Shown: in pieces, positions 8,501 through 21,263 of the stretch | How positions within the stretch are numbered: the stretch's first letter is position 1 | Layout: every line of letters begins with the position of its first letter | Assembly: GCF_020520285.1 (NCBI RefSeq) | Contig: NZ_CP084742.1 | Span: 558,001 to 622,000, forward strand | Length of the DNA: 64,000 nt | Reading direction: 5' to 3' | Source of the DNA: Pseudomonas sp. L5B5 | GTDB taxonomy: Bacteria; Pseudomonadota; Gammaproteobacteria; Pseudomonadales; Pseudomonadaceae | Notes under the pieces: model-generated | What the model was told of the DNA's origin: nothing | What the model saw: only the letters and a program-made list of their open reading frames with translations | Databases searched by the model: none | Program-made: the position numbers and the translations under genes

Positions 8501-8665
8501 TCAGTTACGGGCCACCACGGGCTGGTGTGGCACCGGCGGCTCGACCTGGGGCGGCGGAATGCTGTCGGGCGGTTCCTGTTCGGGCACCGCCGGCGGCTCG
8601 CTGGGCGGCAGGGGTGGCTGGTCGATGTTCGGATCAGGGGGTTCTGCCGGAATCGGGATACTCAT
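8501..8665 (-). CDS. Proline-rich microprotein
   Basis: 54 residues starting MSIPIPAEPPDPNI, with roughly a third Pro and repeated acidic Pro motifs (EPPDSIPPPQVEPPVP). There is no signal peptide or membrane segment. A near-perfect Shine-Dalgarno (AAAGGAGG) stands 7 bases before the ATG, which is the main reason to call it real. It is convergent with the mgtC-family gene. No function was recognised; it is probably intrinsically disordered. Confidence 0.7.
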   Translation of the reverse strand: MSIPIPAEPPDPNIDQPPLPPSEPPAVPEQEPPDSIPPPQVEPPVPHQPVVARN

Positions 8666-8876
8666 GGTCTGGCCTCCTTTGTGCTTGCAGATGCACGGGC
8701 TCGTCCGGTGGACCGCGGGTCGATGCATTTGATTCCCGCCGCTTCTGCGATCAATTGCGCTGAACTTTCGGCGACGGGGGTGGCTCGGAACCTAGGTATG
8801 TCGATTCGGCGTTTCACCGGGGCATTGCCGGCCCTGCCAAAGGAGCGTCGAAGACGCGTGAAAGGGGTAATGCTCG

Positions 8877-10871
8877 ATGACAGCAGAAAAACCGACCGAA
8901 CAGCAGTACCAGCCGCACCTGCCCTTGTCCCAGGCGTTGCTGCTGCCGCGCATCGCCATCGAGGACGTCAGCCCGGTGCTCGATGGCGGACAGTTCGCGG
9001 TCAAGGCAACGGCCGGCCAGCAGGTCGAGGTGGCGTGCAAGGTCTTTGCCGATGGCCATGACAAGCTGGCCGTGCGGGTGCGCTGGCGCGCCGAACAGCA
9101 GGCCGACTGGGACAGTCGAGTCCTGGAGGACCAGGGCAACGACGGCTGGCTGGGGCACTTCCCGGTGCAGCAGGTGGGCCGTTACCGCTACTGCATCGAA
9201 GCCTGGATCGATGGCTTCGCCAGCTTCTGCTACGAGCTGGAGAAAAAACACCTGGCCGCGCTGCCCCTGAGCCTGGAGCTGCAGGAGGGCCGGACCCTGG
9301 TCCTGCAGGCCGCGGAGCGCAGCGAGGGTGCGTTGGGTGAGCAATTGCACAGCCTGCACCAGCAACTGGCCGGATTGCTTGAGGCCGAGCAGGTGGCGCT
9401 GTTTCTCAGTGCACAGAGCGCGCGATTGATGGCCGAGGCCGACCTGCGTCCCTACCTCAGCCTGAGCCCCGAGTACCCAGTGGACGTGGAGCGCGAGCGG
9501 GCGCAATTCGCCAGCTGGTATGAGCTGTTTCCCCGTTCGATCACCGACGACCCCAGTCGCCACGGTACCTTCAACGATGTGCATTCGCGCTTGTCGATGA
9601 TCCACGACATGGGGTTTGACGTGCTGTATTTCCCGCCGATTCACCCCATTGGCCGGCGCCATCGCAAGGGCCGCAACAACGCCCTGGTCGCCGCTGCGGA
9701 TGATCCTGGCAGCCCCTATGCCATCGGCAGCGAAGAGGGCGGGCACGAGGCGATCCATCCGCAACTGGGCAGCCGCGAGGATTTTCGCCGGCTGGTCGCC
9801 GCCGCCGCCGACCACGGCCTGGAAATCGCCCTGGACTTCGCCATCCAGTGTTCCCAGGACCATCCCTGGCTGAGCCAGCACCCGGGCTGGTTCAACTGGC
9901 GCCCCGACGGGACCATCAAGTACGCCGAGAACCCGCCGAAGAAGTACCAGGACATCGTCAACGTCGACTTCTACGCTGCCGACGCGATTCCCGGCCTGTG
10001 GCTGGAACTGCGCGACATAGTGCTCGGCTGGGTCGAGGAGGGCGTGGCGATCTTCAGGGTCGACAACCCCCATACCAAGCCGCTGCCGTTCTGGCAGTGG
10101 TTGATCGACGATGTGCGCAGCCGTCATCCGCAGGTGATCTTCCTCGCCGAGGCCTTCACCACGCCGGCGATGATGGCGCGCCTGGGCAAGATCGGTTACT
10201 CCCAGAGCTACACCTACTTCACCTGGCGCAACACCAAGAGCGAGCTGGCCAGCTATTTCAGCGAACTCAACCGCTCGCCGTGGCGCGAGTGCTACCGGCC
10301 GAACTTCTTCGTCAACACCCCGGACATCAACCCCGGGTTCCTGCACGACTCGGGCCGCCCTGGTTTTCTCATCCGCGCGGTGCTGGCCACCATGGGCTCG
10401 GGCCTGTGGGGCATGTACTCGGGGTTCGAGCTGTGCGAGTCGGCGCCACTGCCGGGCAAGGAAGAGTACCTGGACTCCGAGAAGTACGAGATCCGCCCGC
10501 GGGACTTCTCGGCCCCGGGCAACATCATCGCCGAGATCGCCCAGCTCAACCGCATCCGCCGGCAGAACCCGGCGCTGCACTCGCACCTGGGCCTCAAGCT
10601 GTACAACGCCTGGAACGACCGGATCCTGTACTTCGGCAAGCGCAGCGCCGACGGCGGCAATTTCGTGCTGGTGGCCGTCAGTCTCGACCCTTTCAACCCT
10701 CAGGAGGCGCATTTCGAGTTGCCCCTGTGGGAACTGGGCCTGGCCGACGATGCCGCTACCCAGGGCGAGGACTTGATGAACGGCCACCGCTGGACCTGGT
10801 ACGGCAAGGTCCAGTTCATGCGCCTGGAGCCGGCGCAGCCGTTCGGCATCTGGCGCATCAGCATCGATTGA
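8877..10871 (+). CDS. glgE: GlgE: alpha-1,4-glucan:maltose-1-phosphate maltosyltransferase
   Basis: 664 residues, the usual family length. GlgE (GH13_3) transfers maltose from alpha-maltose 1-phosphate to the non-reducing end of alpha-1,4-glucan in the cytoplasm. An N-terminal beta-sandwich (~1-110) and helical insert precede the (beta/alpha)8 barrel. The nucleophile is Asp396 in FRVDNPHTKPLPFW and the acid/base is Glu425 in FLAEAFTTP, two positions from the numbers known for the Streptomyces enzyme. YFPPIHPIGR and KYAENPPKKYQDI are family marks. It is the first gene of a + strand cluster with treS-mak and glgB, which make its substrate and branch its product. Confidence 0.97.
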   Translation: MTAEKPTEQQYQPHLPLSQALLLPRIAIEDVSPVLDGGQFAVKATAGQQVEVACKVFADGHDKLAVRVRWRAEQQADWDSRVLEDQGNDGWLGHFPVQQVGRYRYCIEAWIDGFASFCYELEKKHLAALPLSLELQEGRTLVLQAAERSEGALGEQLHSLHQQLAGLLEAEQVALFLSAQSARLMAEADLRPYLSLSPEYPVDVERERAQFASWYELFPRSITDDPSRHGTFNDVHSRLSMIHDMGFDVLYFPPIHPIGRRHRKGRNNALVAAADDPGSPYAIGSEEGGHEAIHPQLGSREDFRRLVAAAADHGLEIALDFAIQCSQDHPWLSQHPGWFNWRPDGTIKYAENPPKKYQDIVNVDFYAADAIPGLWLELRDIVLGWVEEGVAIFRVDNPHTKPLPFWQWLIDDVRSRHPQVIFLAEAFTTPAMMARLGKIGYSQSYTYFTWRNTKSELASYFSELNRSPWRECYRPNFFVNTPDINPGFLHDSGRPGFLIRAVLATMGSGLWGMYSGFELCESAPLPGKEEYLDSEKYEIRPRDFSAPGNIIAEIAQLNRIRRQNPALHSHLGLKLYNAWNDRILYFGKRSADGGNFVLVAVSLDPFNPQEAHFELPLWELGLADDAATQGEDLMNGHRWTWYGKVQFMRLEPAQPFGIWRISID

Positions 10872-10959
10872 CCCGGCAACGCCCCAGGCCGTCTTCGCCA
10901 GCCCTCGTCTCGGCGGCGACAGTCGGGCGCAGCCCTCTGGACAATTTCAGGAGTGAGCA

Positions 10960-16532
<5,573 letters not shown>

Positions 16533-16534
16533 GC

Positions 16535-16640
16535 CTAAGGCCCTGCGGGCCTTGTCGCAGCCTCGCCCTGGCTCGACAGCGGCTACAGGGTTTCATGTAG
16601 CCGCTGCCGCAGGCTGCGCACGGGCGCGCAGCGGCCGTGG
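16535..16640 (-). repeat. Interspersed palindromic repeat, family A
   Basis: Read on the minus strand the block begins GGCCGCTGCGCGCCCGTGCG, continues CAGCCTGCGGCAGCGGCTAC and ends with the AAGGCCCGCAGGGCCTTA hairpin. It matches the copies at 4207-4330 and 29941-30023. It sits just 3 bases past the glgB stop and could also act in transcript ending or stability. Confidence 0.7.
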
Positions 16641-16702
16641 AGGCAGGCGTGGCGACGCGCCTGCCGGGTGGTGTCGAGTGGCTGCATTCCTCGGTGGGGT
16701 GG

Positions 16703-17392
16703 TCAGAGGCTGGCGGCGGCCTCGGCAATCAAGGCTGCCACGGCATCGGGTTGCGAGGCCAAGGAGGCATGGCTGGCGTCCAGGCGGATCACCTTGCGCG
16801 CATTCAGGCGTGCGGCCATGTGTTCCTGGTTTTGCGGGGCGATCATGCGATCAGCGCTGGAGACCTGGTACCACGAGGGTTTGTCGCGCCAGGCCGGGGC
16901 TCCCAGGGTATCGCCGAACGTGCTGGCCAGCGGGGCCTTCTGGGTCAGGCCCATGACCAGCCCCTCCTGGGCGGGCAGGTCCTGGCAGAAACTCTGCCCG
17001 AAGCGTTCCGGGCGTACCCAGAGGTAGCCGTCGCTGTCGGGTTCCAGGTTGGCCGCCGCCTCGGGAGGAAATGCCTGGCTCAGGCTGCCGGGGCTCTCGC
17101 CTGCGTCAGGGGCGAAGGCGGCGATGTAGACCAGGCCGACGACATTGGCCGCATGCCCGGCCTGGGTGATCACCGCGCCACCGTAGGAATGCCCCACCAG
17201 CAGCACCGGCCCGGCTTGCTGGGCCACCAGCTTGCGGGTGCGCTCGACATCGTCGGCCAGAGAGGTCAGGGGCAGTTCCACGGCACGGATCTTGTGATGA
17301 CCCTGGTCCAGCAGTTGCTCGATGACCCGGTTCCAGTGGGCGGCACCGCCCCAGAAGCCGTGGACCAGGACGATCGTGGGTTTTTCGCTCAT
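16703..17392 (-). CDS. Alpha/beta hydrolase
   Basis: 229 residues, the size of small esterase-type hydrolases. The oxyanion region VLVHGFWGGAAHW is near residue 10, the nucleophile elbow GHSYGG (Ser) near residue 75, and the catalytic His in LDASHASLASQP near residue 212, ahead of the last helix. The late Asp lies in the SSADRMIAPQ segment. There is no signal peptide. A GAGGAG ribosome site about 8 bases before 17392 fixes the start; the frame extends further upstream without family support. Proteins of this type (salicylate-esterase-like or haloperoxidase-like) act on small esters, but the substrate is unknown. It follows the PIG-L-like gene after 175 bases, same direction. Confidence 0.9.
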   Translation of the reverse strand: MSEKPTIVLVHGFWGGAAHWNRVIEQLLDQGHHKIRAVELPLTSLADDVERTRKLVAQQAGPVLLVGHSYGGAVITQAGHAANVVGLVYIAAFAPDAGESPGSLSQAFPPEAAANLEPDSDGYLWVRPERFGQSFCQDLPAQEGLVMGLTQKAPLASTFGDTLGAPAWRDKPSWYQVSSADRMIAPQNQEHMAARLNARKVIRLDASHASLASQPDAVAALIAEAAASL

Positions 17393-17567
17393 GGTATCGC
17401 TCCTCATCTCGGGGGCAGGTGCGGTCCCGGGGCGGATGTCCCGGGGCTTGCCCGATACAGAGCATGCATCACTACCGCGACGGCGCCAGCACCGGTTCGA
17501 GAATCCGGATAAGTGGGCTTCCACCAGCATGACCCGGTGGGCACGGCTGGCGCCGGCGCTGATCGCG

Positions 17568-18326
17568 CTAGAGAAAGATGATCTCGTAGGGCAGGCGCAT
17601 GCGTTCGAGCATGATGGGCGACAACGACGGCTCCAGGCCGATCTCCGGTTCACCCTGCAACTGGCTGGCGTAGGCATGGGCGGCGTGGCGCTTGCGGGCT
17701 ACGGTCCAGGTGTCCAGGCGCAGCTTGCGCGCCCGTTGCCAGGGAATCTGGTGTTCCTCGCGGCATGAGTTGTGCCAGGCCCAGACGGGGATCTCGCAGA
17801 AGCGTGCGCCGACTTGTGCCGCGGCCTTGGCCGCAGCCCGGCCCACGGCTTCGTGGTCCAGGTTGCCGTCTTCGCGCCAGGTGCTGAACACCACGTCCCC
17901 GGGCCGCAGGTAGCGGCTGATGAACGACACCAGCGACTGCTCGCGCTCACTCAGGGCGCTGTCGGCAAATCCGCCGCGTATCCACTTCAGGCTGTGCAGG
18001 GGCAGGCCCAGGCGGCGCAGGGCCTCGGCGCTTTCCTGGGGGCGGAACACGCTCAGGCGGCGTTCCGGCCAGACCTCGGAGCCGGGATGACTGGCACTGC
18101 CATCGCTGACCGAAATCAGCTCCAGGGGATGGCCGTGGTGGGCCAGTACTTGCAGCAGGCCGCCGCTGGCGATCACTTCGTCACCGGGGTGCGGGGCGAC
18201 CATCACGGCCCGCGAGCCGGGCGGTACCAGGTTGGCGAGGTTGATGGCCGGGACGTCGGCCAGGTTGCGGGCACTGTTCCAGATCTGGCTGGGCCAGCTG
18301 TTATCTATTGCGGATATGGCTTTCAT
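17568..18326 (-). CDS. PIG-L family deacetylase-like protein with altered active site
   Basis: About 252 residues (start at 18326 assumed; an in-frame ATG at 18338 also exists and neither has a clear ribosome site). PIG-L/LmbE proteins are metal-dependent N-deacetylases of GlcNAc-type substrates. The family frame is clear: the metal motif region VMVAPHPGDEVIASGG near residue 45, the SDGSASHPGS loop, RPQESAEALRRLG, and NLDHEAVGRA. However, the usual PHPDDE is PHPGDE here: the first Asp, the general base in studied members, is Gly, while the second Asp and the His ligands remain. The related glycosyltransferase/methyltransferase genes often found with PIG-L in pseudomonads are not here. It may be inactive or altered in chemistry. 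Confidence 0.85.
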   Translation of the reverse strand: MKAISAIDNSWPSQIWNSARNLADVPAINLANLVPPGSRAVMVAPHPGDEVIASGGLLQVLAHHGHPLELISVSDGSASHPGSEVWPERRLSVFRPQESAEALRRLGLPLHSLKWIRGGFADSALSEREQSLVSFISRYLRPGDVVFSTWREDGNLDHEAVGRAAAKAAAQVGARFCEIPVWAWHNSCREEHQIPWQRARKLRLDTWTVARKRHAAHAYASQLQGEPEIGLEPSLSPIMLERMRLPYEIIFL

Positions 18327-18338
18327 GACCTGATACAT

Positions 18339-18684
18339 CCCTGTTTCCGGGCCGCGGGCAAAGCGGTGAACGACTGTTCAGTGACGGCCCTGGGTTTGCA
18401 CGCACGCTGATTCCATGGCGCCTGCCTCAGCGTGAAGTACCGGCGTCCCATCCCTTTGGAATGCCGTGATAGCTGCGCAATCATACTCAGCCCGGTGCCG
18501 TCCACACAGGGGGCGTCCGGTAAATGTGCCGATTGCGTTTCGCTTGATAGGTTAGCCGTATTTCGTTACGGGGTGTGTCGTCCCGTCGATTGTTTTGCCG
18601 ACCCGGGCTCGAGCGTCCCTGAAGACTCGGTCCAGCACCCGGCCGGGGCCGGCACGACAGGCCCGGCCGGCATGGGCTGGGGGG
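18339..18684. other. 346-base gap with no gene; GC-rich hairpin near glgX end
   Basis: No coding frame with family support is seen on either strand. It should contain the promoter for the PIG-L-like gene. About 15 bases past the glgX stop (roughly 18639-18670) two near-complementary arms, CCGGCCGGGGCC and GGCCCGGCCGG, can form a strong stem with one bulge, a possible 3' end structure for the glgA-glgX operon, without a T run. Confidence 0.4.
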
Positions 18685-20847
18685 CTAGTCCTGGTGCTCG
18701 CGCTTGAGCTCGAAGAACAGCAGCGAACGACCGGTTACCGAGTATTCATGGCCAAAGGCCAGGCGTTCCTGGCCATGCACCGCCGGCTGGTTGGTGTCGA
18801 TCATGCATGTCCAGAATTCCCCGGCCGGCACCTGCGGCAGGCGGAAATTGACGATGTCGTGGTGTGCGTTGACCACCAGCAGTACCGTGGCGTCGGCCCC
18901 CGGACGGCGAATGCCGGTTTCCTGGGCCCGGCCATCGAGCAGCATGCCCAGGCAGCGGCCCTGCGGGTCCTGCCAGTGTTCGGTGGTCATCTCACTGCCA
19001 TCCGGTGCCAGCCAGGTGACGTCCTTGACCCCGATGTCCTCGTTGTAGTTGCCCACCAGGAAACGCCCGCGTCGCAGGATCGGGTAGTTCAGGCGCAGCT
19101 TGACCAGGCGCTTGACGAACTTGAGCAGCGACTTGCCATCCTCGTCCAGGTCCCAGTTGACCCAACCGATCTCGCTGTCCTGGCAATAGGCGTTGTTGTT
19201 GCCGTGCTGGGTACGGGCGAACTCGTCACCGGCCACCATCATCGGCGTGCCCTGGGCCAGCAGCAGGGTGGCGAAGAAATTGCGCATCTGGCGCAAGCGC
19301 AGCGCATTGATCTCGGGATCGTCGGTAGGGCCTTCTGTCCCGTGATTCCAGGACAGGTTGTTGTTGCTGCCGTCCTGGTTGTTCTCGTCGTTGGCCTCGT
19401 TGTGCTTGTCGTTGTAGGACACCAGGTCGTGCAGCGTGAAACCGTCGTGGGCGGTGACGAAGTTGACCGAGGCGTAAGGGCGCCGGCCCCGCTGGTTGAA
19501 CATCTCGCCGGAGGCGGTCAGGCGTCCGGCGAAATCCGCCAGTTGGCCGTCATCGCCTTTCCAGAAAGCACGCACGGTGTCGCGAAAGCGGTCGTTCCAC
19601 TCCATCCAGCCCGGTGGGAAGCCGCCGACCTGGTAGCCACCCGGGCCGCAGTCCCAGGGTTCGGCGATCATCTTCACCTGACGCAGCAGCGGGTCCTGGC
19701 GGCAGGCCACGAGGAAGCTGTGGCGCTCGTCGAAGCCGTCGTGATAACGCCCGAGGATCGTCGCCAGGTCGAAGCGAAAGCCGTCGACGTGCATCTCGGT
19801 GGCCCAGTAGCGCAGCGAGTCGGTGACCATCTGCAAGACGCAGGGGTGGCTCAGGTCGAGGGTGTTGCCGGTGCCGGAATCGTTGATGTAGAAGCGTTTG
19901 TCCTCGGGCATCAGCCGATAGTAGGAGGCGTTGTCGATGCCCCGCATGGACAGGGTCGGGCCCTGTTCGTTGCCTTCGGCGGTGTGGTTGTAGACCACGT
20001 CCAGCAGCACCTCCAGGCCGGCCTCGTGCAGGTGCGCGACCATCTCCTTGAACTCGGCGATCTTGCCGCTGGCCAGGTAGCGCGGGTCCGGGGCGAAAAA
20101 GGCGATGCTGTTGTAGCCCCAGTAGTTGGTCATGCCCTTGTGCAGCAGATGCTGGTCGTTGACGAAGGCATGGATCGGCAGCAGCTCCACCGACGACACC
20201 CCCAGGCTGCGGATGTGCTTCAACACGTCTTCCACCATCAGCCCGGCGAAGCTGCCGCGCAGCGCCTCGGGGACCGCGGGGTGGCGCATGGTGAACCCGC
20301 GCACGTGGGTCTCGTAGAGGATGGTCTTGTCCCAGGGCACGCTGACCCGCTGGTCGTGGCCCCAGGTATGGGCCGGGTCGATGACCTTGCACTTGGGCAC
20401 GAAGGGCGCGCTGTCGCGTTCATCGAAGCTCAAGTCGGCATCGGGGTGGCCAATGGTGTAGCCGAACAGGGCCTCGGACCACTTGAGCTCACCCACCAGT
20501 TGCTTGGCATAAGGATCGATCAGCAGCTTGTTGGGGTTGAAGCGATGGCCGTTGGCCGGATCGTAGGGGCCGTGCACGCGGTAGCCGTAGACCAGCCCGG
20601 GGTGGGCGTCGGGCAGGTAGCCGTGGAAGATTTCGTCGGTGTACTCCGGCAGTTCGATACGCTCGAGTTCCACCTCGCCGCTGGCGTCGAATACGCAGAG
20701 CTCGACCTTGGTGGCGTTGGCCGAGAACAGGGCGAAGTTGACCCCCAGGCCGTCCCATGTGGCGCCGAGGGGGAAGGGCAGGCCCTCACGGATGCGCGAA
20801 GGCTCGCTGTCGGGACCGGGCGGCGAACTGTGCTGGTTTTTGCTCAT
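18685..20847 (-). CDS. glgX: GlgX: glycogen debranching enzyme
   Basis: 720 residues, within the family range. GlgX (GH13_11) hydrolyses alpha-1,6 branch links of short side chains in glycogen. An N-terminal CBM48 domain (PFPLGATWDGLGVNFALFSA, ~25-45) is followed by the barrel with the nucleophile Asp360 (GFRFDLATIL), acid/base Glu396 (IAEPWDCGPGGYQVG) and VTAHDGFTLHDLVSY. The start at 20847 has AGGAG 7 bases upstream; the open frame extends further without homology. It is the last gene of the glgA-treZ-malQ-treY-DUF2934-glgX set on the minus strand. The linear chains it exposes are substrates for TreY and MalQ. Confidence 0.97.
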   Translation of the reverse strand: MSKNQHSSPPGPDSEPSRIREGLPFPLGATWDGLGVNFALFSANATKVELCVFDASGEVELERIELPEYTDEIFHGYLPDAHPGLVYGYRVHGPYDPANGHRFNPNKLLIDPYAKQLVGELKWSEALFGYTIGHPDADLSFDERDSAPFVPKCKVIDPAHTWGHDQRVSVPWDKTILYETHVRGFTMRHPAVPEALRGSFAGLMVEDVLKHIRSLGVSSVELLPIHAFVNDQHLLHKGMTNYWGYNSIAFFAPDPRYLASGKIAEFKEMVAHLHEAGLEVLLDVVYNHTAEGNEQGPTLSMRGIDNASYYRLMPEDKRFYINDSGTGNTLDLSHPCVLQMVTDSLRYWATEMHVDGFRFDLATILGRYHDGFDERHSFLVACRQDPLLRQVKMIAEPWDCGPGGYQVGGFPPGWMEWNDRFRDTVRAFWKGDDGQLADFAGRLTASGEMFNQRGRRPYASVNFVTAHDGFTLHDLVSYNDKHNEANDENNQDGSNNNLSWNHGTEGPTDDPEINALRLRQMRNFFATLLLAQGTPMMVAGDEFARTQHGNNNAYCQDSEIGWVNWDLDEDGKSLLKFVKRLVKLRLNYPILRRGRFLVGNYNEDIGVKDVTWLAPDGSEMTTEHWQDPQGRCLGMLLDGRAQETGIRRPGADATVLLVVNAHHDIVNFRLPQVPAGEFWTCMIDTNQPAVHGQERLAFGHEYSVTGRSLLFFELKREHQD

Positions 20848-20945
20848 GGTTGCTCCTGCAATGACGGTGGCGGGGTCGGCCAGGCACGATCGTCGTGGCA
20901 CGGGGTGTGCCACGGATCGACGTTGGCGCGTGGGCTGGACGGGCG

Positions 20946-21242
20946 TCAGTTGGCGGGCGGCTTGCGCGGTGCCCGGGGTTTCTTCGTGGCAGTCGGTTTC
21001 TCGCCTGGCGGCACCACCGCCGTGGCCGACTTGGCCTCGGGCTTGACCGCCGCCTTGCTGCCGGGCTTGGCGCCCGCAGGTTTGGCGCGCACGGCCTTGG
21101 GCGGCTGGCTCGGGGCCAGGGCCTCGGCTTCGGCAAGCTTGCAGGCCATCTCCCAGTGACGTTGTTCCTGTCCCTGGGGCTGACCTTCCGACTCCCAGAT
21201 CTGATAGGCGAACTCACGAATGCGTTTGTCGTCGGTACTCAT
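20946..21242 (-). CDS. DUF2934 small protein of the glycogen/trehalose operon
   Basis: 98 residues. The first ~40 residues match DUF2934 (RIREFAYQIWESEGQPQGQEQRHWEMA), a short helical motif of unknown role. The remaining ~55 residues are a low-complexity Lys/Ala/Pro tail (KPAGAKPGSK, TKKPRAPRKPP) that is strongly basic and probably disordered. It lies between treY and glgX, 21 bases from treY, and the same position is known for P. aeruginosa (PA2161, from memory). The basic tail could bind polyanions or DNA, but no function is established. Confidence 0.88.
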   Translation of the reverse strand: MSTDDKRIREFAYQIWESEGQPQGQEQRHWEMACKLAEAEALAPSQPPKAVRAKPAGAKPGSKAAVKPEAKSATAVVPPGEKPTATKKPRAPRKPPAN

Positions 21243-21263
21243 CGCAATGCTCCTGGGCTGGAT

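Noticed and set aside
8814..10787. A 657-codon minus-strand frame opposite glgE
   Set aside because: Antisense shadow with no recognisable domain; glgE is complete.
18595..21159. An 854-codon + strand frame opposite glgX
   Set aside because: Antisense shadow. The glgX protein on the other strand has a full catalytic set.
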